Shown: piece after piece, positions 1 to 5,944 of the stretch
Layout: every line of letters begins with the position of its first letter
Position numbering within the stretch: position 1 is the first letter of the stretch
Assembly (NCBI GenBank): GCA_934654765.1
Contig: CAKUGX010000074.1
Coordinates: 1-9,386, forward strand
Length of the DNA stretch: 9,386 bases
Origin: an uncultured Collinsella sp.
Lineage (GTDB): Bacteria; Actinomycetota; Coriobacteriia; Coriobacteriales; Coriobacteriaceae
Reading direction: 5' to 3'
Translations under genes and position numbers: made by a program
The notes under the pieces: model-generated
Told to the model about the DNA's origin: nothing
What the model saw: the letters and a program-made list of their open reading frames with translations, nothing else
Database searches by the model: none

Positions 1-22
1 TCTGCAGCTCTTCGTTGGTCAT
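1..22 (-). CDS. 5' end of an unidentified gene, cut by the window edge
   Basis: An ATG on the minus strand at 22-20 opens a frame that reads MTNEELQ before the window ends. It is preceded by a strong ribosome binding site, GAGGAGG (minus strand, 37-31), with 8 bases between it and the ATG, which is why I take this as a true start. The gene lies 54 bp downstream of the foldase stop codon and in the same direction, so the two may share a transcript. Seven residues are too few to assign a function. Confidence 0.6.
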
Positions 23-45
23 CTGCAAATCCTCCTCAATAGCGT

Positions 46-71
46 GGGCGGTACTCGTATGAGCACCGCCC
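46..71 (-). other. Intergenic hairpin between foldase and next gene
   Basis: GGGCGGT (46-52) pairs perfectly with ACCGCCC (65-71). After one A-C mismatch, CTC (54-56) pairs with GAG (61-63) around a GTAT loop. It fills the gap between the foldase stop codon and the ribosome binding site of the next gene. No T-tract follows on either strand, so it is not a standard terminator. It could stabilise the 3' end of the foldase message, act as a processing site, or attenuate readthrough. Confidence 0.55.
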
Positions 72-76
72 CATGA

Positions 77-1297
77 TTACTCAGTCGTCGACGAATCGTC
101 GGTCGAACTCTTGGTGACGCCCTTCAGGCTGACGTTGTACGGCACGTCCTTGGGCATGGGGTTAACGGTGATGTCGGCGTCCTTCTTGTACTGCTCCAGC
201 CACTCGCTGTACGCGGTGCTGGCCGCCTGCGTCTTCACCACGTTAGAGACATACTTCTTGATGGCCTTGGGCACCTGGTTGATGTCATCAACCTGATTAT
301 CGACATGGAAGTAGTCGGTGCACTTGATGATGTGGTAGCCATAGGTCGACTCGACGACTTCGCTCACGTCGCCCTTGTTGAGCCCCTCGAGCGCCGTCTG
401 GTAGCTGTCGACAAAGGTGGTGAGCTTATCCCAGCCCACATCGCCCTTCTTCTCCTTGGAACCGGTATCCTCGGAGTACTGTTCAACGGCGTCCTCAAAG
501 CTCAGCTCACCGGAGTTGATCTTGTCCAGGCACTCCTGCGCCTTGGCCTTGGCGGCAGCCTTGTCCTCGTCGGAAGCGTCGGAATCAACCTTGATCAGGA
601 TGTTCGACGAGCGACGGGCATCGTTGTAGTTGGACAGGTTCTCGTTGATGTAATCGACGATCTCGCTGTCCTTGGGCTTGCTGGTGGGCGCCACAGCATC
701 CTTAAGCTTTTGCTGCGCCAGGCTCTCCTTGAGCGAGTCCTTGTAGGTGTCCTCGGTATAGCCGTAGGTCTTGAGGGTCTTCTTAAAGGCCTTGGCACCG
801 CCCGCGCTCTTGCACGCGTCCTTCCAAGCCTTCTCGACCTCCTCGTCCGACACCGTCACACCGTTCTCCTTCTGTGCCTGTTGAAGCAGAATCTGCTGCG
901 TGTAGGAGTCGATGAGTTGCTTGCGGTACTTCTTGGGCGTGAGGTCGTTGTCGACCAGATACTGCGCCCAGTCCTTGTCCTTGGTGTAGCCGTAGGACGT
1001 GCGCATGCTCATGATCTGCTTGGTCACGGTGTCCTCGGTGAGGTTGGTGCCGTTGATAGTGGCAGCAACACCGCCGGTCAGCTTATAGCCCGAGGTGTCC
1101 TCGGCCTGCGACATAAGGCCGGAGCACGCCATCGCCGAGACGGAAAGCAACATTGCCAGCACGCCAATAACCACCAGGACGATCTTGACGGTCTTGGACA
1201 CGCGGGTCTTGCGCTGCTTCTTGCGAGAGCTGGAGGCGGCGCGAGCCTGCTGCTCGGGCGTCGGCTCGGGTGCGGGGTTCTTTTTCTTATTTGCCAT
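77..1297 (-). CDS. Membrane-anchored parvulin-type peptidyl-prolyl isomerase (PrsA/SurA-like foldase)
   Basis: Protein of 406 residues, likely an extracytoplasmic chaperone that isomerises prolyl bonds in exported proteins. Residues 1-35 are hydrophilic, basic and cytosolic. Residues 36-58 form one hydrophobic segment ending AMACSG. The extracellular part has a SurA_N-like helical region (about 77-205), a parvulin rotamase domain (about 228-328, with GELSFEDAVEQYSED, GDVGW and the closing YGYHIIK), and a Ser/Thr/Asp-rich tail. The start at 1297 was chosen because GAAAGG lies 8 bases upstream; the frame stays open further up but runs through a repeat element. PrsA is usually a lipoprotein. Here AMAC is a poor lipobox, and the cytosolic tail is long for a lipoprotein signal, so a signal anchor is more likely. 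TTGTGTCACAA, a perfect 11-bp palindrome at 1334-1344, lies upstream and could be an operator. The fold assignment is firm; the substrates are unknown. Confidence 0.88.
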   Translation of the reverse strand: MANKKKNPAPEPTPEQQARAASSSRKKQRKTRVSKTVKIVLVVIGVLAMLLSVSAMACSGLMSQAEDTSGYKLTGGVAATINGTNLTEDTVTKQIMSMRTSYGYTKDKDWAQYLVDNDLTPKKYRKQLIDSYTQQILLQQAQKENGVTVSDEEVEKAWKDACKSAGGAKAFKKTLKTYGYTEDTYKDSLKESLAQQKLKDAVAPTSKPKDSEIVDYINENLSNYNDARRSSNILIKVDSDASDEDKAAAKAKAQECLDKINSGELSFEDAVEQYSEDTGSKEKKGDVGWDKLTTFVDSYQTALEGLNKGDVSEVVESTYGYHIIKCTDYFHVDNQVDDINQVPKAIKKYVSNVVKTQAASTAYSEWLEQYKKDADITVNPMPKDVPYNVSLKGVTKSSTDDSSTTE

Positions 1298-1363
1298 AGT
1301 TGGCCTTTCGCATAACGAATCGAACAAACGCCATTGTGTCACAACGCAGCCCCCGCGGCACGC

Positions 1364-1415
1364 TTGGTGCATTGGGGACAGGTTAATCTGCACCATTTTG
1401 GTGCAAAGGGGACAG
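1364..1415 (+). repeat. Intergenic GGGGAC element A, with partial tandem copy
   Basis: TGGTGCA (1365-1371) and TGCACCA (1389-1395) form a perfect 7-bp inverted repeat around a 17-base loop that contains GGGGACAG (1374-1381). A second TGGTGCA follows at 1399-1405, only 3 bases after the first stem, and then a second GGGGACAG (1408-1415). The unit TTGGTGCAttGGGGACAG (1364-1381) therefore recurs at 1398-1415 with 16 of 18 bases matching, at a 34-bp period. The middle arm can pair with either flank (a tight hairpin 1389-1405, or the wider one). It lies between the PTS EIIA stop and the foldase start, with no convincing terminator T-tract. Confidence 0.6.
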
Positions 1416-1432
1416 CTCTGGCAGCCGGCACC

Positions 1433-1897
1433 TTAGAAGTGGCGGCGGATGGCGTCGACCATGCCCTGGGACGTGGTCTGGCCGAGCACGTCGGCTGCGG
1501 CATCGGCGTCCATAAAGATGTTCATGAGCGCCTGCAGAGCCTCGACCTGGCCGTCCGGCTCGGCGATGCCCAAATTGATGACGATCCGCGCCGGCACCGG
1601 AGCGCCCATGCCAGCCATAGCGTTAAATGTCACGGGCGCGACGGGCTTCACCACCGCGATATAGGGCTTGGCCACAAACCCCGGATCGGTATGCGGAATG
1701 GCAATGTTTGCCGCCGGCATGGCAAGACCCGTGGGATAGGCATCCTCGCGCGTGCGAACGGCATCGAGCCAACCGTCGGCAATGTAGCCGCGCGGAGCAA
1801 GCTCACTCTCGAGCTGCGCAAACACCTCACTCGGCGTCGCACACTCCCAATCAAAAAACACCAGCTCAGGCGTAAACAGCGCTTCGTTATCCGCCAT
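1433..1897 (-). CDS. PTS sugar transporter EIIA component, fructose/mannitol/galactitol type (GatA-like)
   Basis: Protein of 154 residues matching the whole EIIA type-2 domain. In this family a conserved histidine accepts phosphate from HPr and passes it to EIIB. Visible landmarks are REDAYPTGLAMP (about 50-61), the active-site block NIAIPHTD with His69, the strand RIVINLGIAEPDGQ (about 104-117) and the helix LQALMNIFMD (121-130). The protein is cytosolic. The start at 1897 is supported by GAGAGGTG just upstream on the minus strand. No EIIB or EIIC gene flanks it, so it either serves a distant permease or has a regulatory role; the galactitol label is by resemblance only. It follows purN but is separated from it by a terminator, so it probably has its own promoter, although I could not place one convincingly. 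Confidence 0.87.
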   Translation of the reverse strand: MADNEALFTPELVFFDWECATPSEVFAQLESELAPRGYIADGWLDAVRTREDAYPTGLAMPAANIAIPHTDPGFVAKPYIAVVKPVAPVTFNAMAGMGAPVPARIVINLGIAEPDGQVEALQALMNIFMDADAAADVLGQTTSQGMVDAIRRHF

Positions 1898-1915
1898 GCG
1901 CTCACCTCTCTCACC

Positions 1916-1944
1916 TAGTCATTCAAGAACGTCCCCGATGACTA
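1916..1944 (-). repeat. Intergenic GGGGAC element B
   Basis: TAGTCAT (1916-1922) and ATGACTA (1938-1944) form a perfect 7-bp inverted repeat with a 15-base loop. On the minus strand the loop carries GGGGACGTTCTTGA. It sits between the purN terminator and the EIIA ribosome binding site, so in an EIIA transcript it would lie in the 5' leader. The architecture matches the other three GGGGAC elements in the window, but the stem sequence is unrelated to theirs. Confidence 0.55.
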
Positions 1945-1947
1945 CCC

Positions 1948-1990
1948 AAAACAAAAGGTGGCCACGCGCGCCTTGGCGCCAATGACCACC
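1948..1990 (-). terminator. Rho-independent terminator after purN
   Basis: On the minus strand, GGTGGTCA (1990-1983) pairs with TGGCCACC (1964-1957) through one G-T wobble. The inner part can add GCGC/GCGC pairs. The stem is followed directly by TTTTGTTTT (1956-1948). It begins 33 bp after the purN stop codon, so it should end the purine transcript before the EIIA gene. Confidence 0.8.
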
Positions 1991-2022
1991 CTGACTACTC
2001 GGCTAAATTGTACTGTGCGTCG

Positions 2023-2724
2023 CTAGCCGCGAGGCGCGTCAATCGCCACCTTGCCGCTCTCCAGCACGTGGACGCGGCCGTCGGCGAGCATTTGCACGAC
2101 CTCGGGATACAGCACGTGCTCGATCGCATGGATGTGCTCCTCGAGCGTGTCGACATCCCAGCCCTCCTCAACAGCCAGCGCACGCTGGGCGATGATGGGA
2201 CCGTTGTCGTAGACCTCGTTGGCAAAATGCACGGTCACGCCAGTTACCTTGACGCCGCGCGCAAACGCGTCGTCGATCGCATGGGCACCGGTAAAGCTCG
2301 GCAGCAGCGCCGGATGCAAGTTGACCACGCGGTTGGGAAACGCCGCCAGCAGCGGTGTGTGCACCATGCGCATGTAGCCGGCCATGACCACATACTCGCA
2401 GCCGCGCTCGAGAAGCTCGTGCGCGATGATCTCGTCGGCGGCAATAGGGTCGGCATAGACATCCTTGGAAAGGGTCAGCGTCTGGATGCCCGCGCGCTCA
2501 GCGCGCTGCAAACCCTTAGCCGAAGGACGGCTCGACACCACAAGCTCAATCGAGGCGTTGAGCTTACCGGCGGCGATCAGATCGATCAGCGCTTGCAGGT
2601 TGGTACCCGAACCGCTGATGAGCACACCGATCTTAAGCGGCTCGGCCGTATCGGTGCCGGTCGGACGGGTGTAGGGCACAAAGCCCAGGCCCTCACTAGC
2701 AGCCATCTGCTCGTTAGCGCTCAT
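2023..2724 (-). CDS. purN: Phosphoribosylglycinamide formyltransferase (folate-dependent GAR transformylase)
   Basis: Protein of 233 residues that transfers a formyl group from 10-formyltetrahydrofolate to GAR, the third step of de novo purine synthesis. The phosphate-binding LISGSGTNLQAL lies at 35-46. The catalytic set is present: Asn135 and His137 in VVNLHPALLPSF, and Asp173 in YDNGPII, equivalent to Asn106, His108 and Asp144 of E. coli PurN. The catalytic domain begins near residue 30, so the protein has about 30 extra N-terminal residues compared with the usual 190-210 residue enzyme. The start at 2724 overlaps the end of purM by 11 bp, which fits translational coupling. A second in-frame ATG (2706) would shorten the extension by six residues; neither start has a strong ribosome binding site. 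Recognition is secure. Confidence 0.96.
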   Translation of the reverse strand: MSANEQMAASEGLGFVPYTRPTGTDTAEPLKIGVLISGSGTNLQALIDLIAAGKLNASIELVVSSRPSAKGLQRAERAGIQTLTLSKDVYADPIAADEIIAHELLERGCEYVVMAGYMRMVHTPLLAAFPNRVVNLHPALLPSFTGAHAIDDAFARGVKVTGVTVHFANEVYDNGPIIAQRALAVEEGWDVDTLEEHIHAIEHVLYPEVVQMLADGRVHVLESGKVAIDAPRG

Positions 2725-3817
2725 CGGAGTACACGACCTTACCGGAACCCTCGACGCACTCGCCCACGCGGAACGGCTTCTCGCCCAGCGCGACCAGAGC
2801 CTCGGTCACGGCAGCCTCGTCCTCGGGGGCGACGATCAGGCACAGGCCAACGCCCATGTTGAAGGTCTTGCATGCCTCGTTGGGCGCGAGCTCGGCCTGG
2901 CGCGACACGTAGGTGATGACGGGCGGAACGTCCCAACCCATCTCGGCGCCGTTGCGGGTGACCACGGCGTCGACGTCGTCGGCGAGCGCGCGGTTGAGGT
3001 TCTCGGTAATACCGCCGCCAGTGATGTGGGCGATGGCGTGCACGTTGGCGCCGCCGCGCAGTAGCTCCAGGATCGGCTTGACGTAGATGCGCGTGGGGGC
3101 CAGCAGAGCGTCTGCCAGCGATGCACCGCCGAGCTCCTCGAGCGGACGGCTCAGCTCCTCGGCCTTAGCGGCGGCCTCGGGCGTGCCCGGCTTAATGCCG
3201 TCGACGCCAATGACCTTGCGCACGAGCGAGTAGCCGTTGGAGTGCACGCCGGTGGAAGGCAGGCCCAGGATCACATCACCCGGGCGAACGTTCGCGGGGT
3301 CGAGCATCTTGGGACGGTCGACGACGCCCACGGTAAAGCCGGCGAGGTCGTAGTCGGCCGGAGCCATGACGCCGGGGTGCTCGGCCATCTCGCCGCCCAC
3401 GAGCGCGCAGCCCGCGAGCTTGCAGCCGTCGGCCACGCCCTTGATGATCTTTGCCATGTGCTCGGCCTCGATGTGACCGATGGCAACGTAGTCCAGGAAG
3501 AACAGCGGCTCGGCGCCCGAAGCCAAAATGTCATTGACGCACATAGCAACCAGGTCCTGGCCCACCGTCTCGTGACGGTCCATGATCTGGGCGAGCACGA
3601 GCTTGGTGCCCACGCCGTCGGTACCGCTGATCAGGATCGGGTCTTCCATATCCTTAAGCGCGGCAGCCGAGAACAGGCCACCGAAGCCGCCGATGCCGCC
3701 GATAACCTCGGGGCGATTGGTGTCCTTGACCATCTGCTTAATCGCGTCGACGGCGCGGCCGCCCTCAGCGGTATCGACGCCGGCATCCTCATACGTCACA
3801 TGCTTGCTGTCGCTCAT
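2714..3817 (-). CDS. purM: Phosphoribosylformylglycinamidine cyclo-ligase (AIR synthetase)
   Basis: Protein of 367 residues that closes the imidazole ring, converting FGAM and ATP to AIR, the fifth step of purine synthesis. It acts in the cytosol as a homodimer. Family landmarks are TYEDAGVD (8-15), the GGFGGLF turn (43-49), ISGTDGVGTKL (63-73), MCVNDILASGAEPLFFLDY (92-110), LVGGEMAEHPG (139-149), GLPSTGVHSNGYSLVRK (185-201) and the C-terminal HITGGGITENLNR (264-276). Length is slightly above the usual 345 or so. The start at 3817 is supported by GAGAGGAAGG five bases upstream. The gene lies 157 bp downstream of purF and overlaps purN at its 3' end. A GC-rich hairpin immediately precedes its ribosome binding site and may affect its expression. 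No key residue appears to be missing. Confidence 0.97.
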   Translation of the reverse strand: MSDSKHVTYEDAGVDTAEGGRAVDAIKQMVKDTNRPEVIGGIGGFGGLFSAAALKDMEDPILISGTDGVGTKLVLAQIMDRHETVGQDLVAMCVNDILASGAEPLFFLDYVAIGHIEAEHMAKIIKGVADGCKLAGCALVGGEMAEHPGVMAPADYDLAGFTVGVVDRPKMLDPANVRPGDVILGLPSTGVHSNGYSLVRKVIGVDGIKPGTPEAAAKAEELSRPLEELGGASLADALLAPTRIYVKPILELLRGGANVHAIAHITGGGITENLNRALADDVDAVVTRNGAEMGWDVPPVITYVSRQAELAPNEACKTFNMGVGLCLIVAPEDEAAVTEALVALGEKPFRVGECVEGSGKVVYSDER

Positions 3818-3838
3818 CTGAGCCTTCCTCTCCCACTA

Positions 3839-3865
3839 CCGTGGCGCCGCGCGGGCGCCAAACGG
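3839..3865 (-). promoter_or_regulatory. GC-rich hairpin just upstream of the purM ribosome binding site
   Basis: TGGCGCC (3842-3848) and GGCGCCA (3854-3860) form a perfect 7-bp stem around GCGCG. Outside it, CCG (3839-3841) pairs with CGG (3863-3865) across a two-base bulge. On the minus strand it ends only 4-5 bases before the purM Shine-Dalgarno sequence and has no T-tract, so it is not a terminator. It may shape readthrough, message processing or translation between purF and purM. The function is inferred from position alone. Confidence 0.45.
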
Positions 3866-3950
3866 TGCTCATAATTGCGTTCATTTCGGCGCGCGCCATA
3901 ACAGCATGCGCCGTCATATCAACAAAACAGCAGGTAAAACCTACCAAAAT

Positions 3951-3975
3951 AAACCTGTCCCCACATGGCAGGTTT
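3951..3975 (-). repeat. Intergenic GGGGAC element C at the purF 3' end
   Basis: AAACCTG (3951-3957) and CAGGTTT (3969-3975) form a perfect 7-bp inverted repeat around an 11-base loop. On the minus strand it begins at the last base of the purF stop codon. The minus-strand sequence TGGGGACAGGTTTAT (3963-3949) matches element A's TGGGGACAGGTTAAT (1373-1387) at 14 of 15 bases. The hairpin is followed by ATTTTGG, so it could also act as a weak terminator or attenuator between purF and purM. A short palindrome, AGGTAAAACCT (3932-3942), lies just beyond. Confidence 0.6.
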
Positions 3976-5645
3976 TAGGCCTCGCCGTGCTCCTCTTCCC
4001 AGCTGCGGTCGTCGTATTTCTCGACCACGGCGTCGTCGTCAAAGTGCAGCGGCTTGTCCAGGTTGCGGGGCTTAAAGCCCTCCATAAACTTGTCGCGGCC
4101 AAAGCTCTCGGGAATCGCCACGGGGTAGCGGCCGGTAAAGCACGCATCGCAGTAGCCGCCCTTGGGCATGACCTTAAGCAGGCCCTCGACCGAAAGGAAG
4201 GCCAGCGAATCGGCGCCGATATACTCGCAAATCTCGTCGACCGTCTTGTTGGCGCTGATGAGCTGCGACTGCACGTCGGTATCGATACCGTAGAAGCACG
4301 GCCAAATGACCTCGGGCGAGTTGATGCGGATGTGAATCTCCTTGGCGCCGGCGTTGCGCAGCATCTTGACGAGCTGCACCATGGTGGTGCCTCGCACGAT
4401 GGAGTCGTCGATGACGACCAGGCGCTTGCCCTCGATGTTGTCGCGCAGCGGGTTGAGTTTCATACGCACACCCATGGCGCGCAACTCCTGCGTAGGCTCG
4501 ATAAACGTACGGCCCACGTAGCGGTTCTTGATAAGGCCCTCGCCAAAGGGAATACCGCTCTCGTGCGAATATCCCTCCGCGGGTGGCAGGCCGGAGTCGG
4601 GCACGCCGATGACCAGGTCGGCCTCGACGGGCTCCTCATGTGCCAGCTGACGACCCATATCGTAACGGCAGGCATAGACGCTCTTGCCGTTCATGATGGA
4701 GTCGGGGCGGGCAAAGTAGACCTGCTCAAAGATGCAGTTGGCGGGCTCTTCGGCTGCAGGCACGCCCTGCTCGGATACCAGGCCCTCGGCGCTGATGCGC
4801 AAGATCTCGCCGGGACGGACGTCACGGACGTACTCGGCACCCACGATGTCGAGTGCGCAGGTCTCGGAAGCAACGACCCAGCCGCCGGCGCGCGTGACAC
4901 GGACGGCGGAGTCGACCGTCGCGGCGCCGTCCTGCGACGGCAGCTGCGAAACGGCTGCGGCATCTGCCTGGTCCAGGCCCTCGTCCACCAGCTTGCCCAG
5001 CACGAGCGGGCGAATGCCGTGTGGATCGCGGAATGCGTAGAGCGCCTGCTCGTTGATGAGCGTCATGGCGTAGCCGCCGCGCACGAGCTCCATGGTCTTG
5101 CGAATGCCCTCGCGCAGATGGCCTGTACGCTGAGTAAAGTAGCCGATGAGTTTGGTCGCGACCTCGGAATCCGAATTGGAGAGGAACGGCACGCCCAGCT
5201 CGATCAGCTGGCGGCGCAGCTCGTCGGTGTTGACCAGAGTGCCGTTGTGAGCAAGCGCGATAATGACGCTGTTGATGGTAGAGAGGTGCGGCTGAGAGGC
5301 TTCCCAGCTCTTGGCGCCGGCAGTGCCGTAGCGCACATGACCCACGGCCAGCTGGCCGGAGAGCGTCGACAGGTCGGCGTTGGAGAACACGCGGTCGAGC
5401 AGGCCCAGATCCTTGCGGACCATAACCGTGCCGCCGTCACCCACGGCAATTCCCGCCGATTCCTGGCCGCGGTGCTGCAGCGCACGCAGGCCAAAGTACG
5501 TCAGTCGAGCCACGTCGCGATCGGGCGCCCATACGCCGAAGACGCCGCATTCCTCATGCAGCTGGTCGGAGTCCGGATCATACGTCGACATGGTGTTCAC
5601 CTGTCCCGCGGCACGCTCGGCCGCGCGGATGGTTTCTTGAGACAT
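3975..5645 (-). CDS. purF: Amidophosphoribosyltransferase (glutamine PRPP amidotransferase), iron-sulfur type
   Basis: Protein of 556 residues that commits PRPP to purine synthesis by making phosphoribosylamine with glutamine as nitrogen donor. The N-terminal glutaminase nucleophile is Cys33 in EECGVFGVW, so about 32 residues must be removed as a propeptide. Other glutaminase motifs are LRALQHRGQESAGIA, VGHVRYGT and LAHNGTLVN. The PRPP loop VVIDDSIVRGTT is at 410-421. Four cysteines (304, 450, 499, 502, the last two in CDACFTG) match the [4Fe-4S] ligands of Bacillus-type PurF. Length exceeds the usual 470-480: there is an acidic insertion at about 219-254, before WVVASETCALDIVGA, and an acidic tail. 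GAGGGG lies 5 bases before the chosen ATG. A second ATG at 5591 (residue 19), with AGGTG upstream, would leave a 14-residue propeptide nearer the Bacillus size. It heads the purF-purM-purN run. Confidence 0.97.
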   Translation of the reverse strand: MSQETIRAAERAAGQVNTMSTYDPDSDQLHEECGVFGVWAPDRDVARLTYFGLRALQHRGQESAGIAVGDGGTVMVRKDLGLLDRVFSNADLSTLSGQLAVGHVRYGTAGAKSWEASQPHLSTINSVIIALAHNGTLVNTDELRRQLIELGVPFLSNSDSEVATKLIGYFTQRTGHLREGIRKTMELVRGGYAMTLINEQALYAFRDPHGIRPLVLGKLVDEGLDQADAAAVSQLPSQDGAATVDSAVRVTRAGGWVVASETCALDIVGAEYVRDVRPGEILRISAEGLVSEQGVPAAEEPANCIFEQVYFARPDSIMNGKSVYACRYDMGRQLAHEEPVEADLVIGVPDSGLPPAEGYSHESGIPFGEGLIKNRYVGRTFIEPTQELRAMGVRMKLNPLRDNIEGKRLVVIDDSIVRGTTMVQLVKMLRNAGAKEIHIRINSPEVIWPCFYGIDTDVQSQLISANKTVDEICEYIGADSLAFLSVEGLLKVMPKGGYCDACFTGRYPVAIPESFGRDKFMEGFKPRNLDKPLHFDDDAVVEKYDDRSWEEEHGEA

Positions 5646-5944
5646 GGCATCCCCTCAGAGCCTCGTATTTTGGCGTTACCCGCCTTATTATACGCACGGC
5701 ATGACGCGCTCCCCAGTGCATGAGCAGCGCTTTTTAAAAGCCCACCGAGCTAATAATCCGTTTTGTGACCAAACATTTATTTGGCTACATGACGTGGACG
5801 GCAGCTCCGCTCCAATCCACGCCACGGCACCTCTCGTCCACCGTTGGAGATTACATTGTTGCAATTGGGACGTTCGTCCTGTCTTTCGGCTGGTCGGCGG
5901 CGTATCCTTATAAGCCACAACATAACGAGAAAGGTTACTTTTCT
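5646..5944. promoter_or_regulatory. Divergent promoter region between purF and the PF06541-like gene
   Basis: This 299-bp gap holds no convincing gene. It is more AT-rich than its surroundings between about 5730 and 5790. Two hyphenated palindromes stand out: GCTTTTTAAAAGC (5729-5741) and CCAAA-CATTTA-TTTGG (5769-5784). Either could bind a regulator of one or both genes. The plus-strand gene is preceded by CTTATAAG, about 30 bases before its start, as a possible -10 region, but with no good -35. A GTG at 5765 opens the same frame as the downstream gene; I regard that stretch as untranslated leader. Confidence 0.4.
5687..5692 (-). promoter_or_regulatory. Candidate -10 box of the purF promoter
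   Basis: The minus strand carries a perfect TATAAT at 5692-5687, 41 bases upstream of the purF ATG. The best -35 at 17-bp spacing, TGGGGA (5715-5710), matches only three of six consensus bases, so the promoter would be weak or activator-dependent. A small leader hairpin, GGCG-GGTAA-CGCC, follows the box. I saw no purine riboswitch aptamer in the short leader. Confidence 0.45.

Noticed and set aside
83..1297. Foldase as a lipoprotein, from AMAC at residues 55-58
   Set aside because: The -3 position is Ala rather than Leu/Val/Ile, -2 is Met, and a 35-residue cytosolic tail precedes the hydrophobic segment, so a signal anchor is the better reading. Lipidation is not excluded.
1298..1396. N-terminal extension of the foldase by 33 residues
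   Set aside because: The extension reads through the GGGGAC repeat element, includes no recognisable sequence, and the ATG at 1297 has a proper ribosome binding site and begins a typical basic cytosolic tail.
1364..1415. CRISPR-like repeat
   Set aside because: There are only two imperfect copies at a 34-bp period, the inter-copy sequence is part of a hairpin, and no cas gene is present.
5646..5686. Purine riboswitch in the purF leader
   Set aside because: The leader after the candidate -10 box is only about 35 bases, too short for the three-way junction aptamer, and no conserved loop motifs are visible.
3906..5723. A 605-codon open frame on the plus strand opposite purF
   Set aside because: It is antisense to a complete, motif-rich purF, has Val/Ala/Asp/His-rich composition typical of a mirror frame in GC-rich DNA, has no ribosome binding site and matches no family I know. 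Similar mirror frames at 305-1315 plus and 6038-7231 minus were rejected for the same reason.
5765..5944. N-terminal extension of the PF06541-like protein from a GTG at 5765
   Set aside because: The 60 extra residues look like translated promoter DNA and have no good initiation site, whereas ATG 5945 has GAAAGG upstream and starts a plausible membrane protein.
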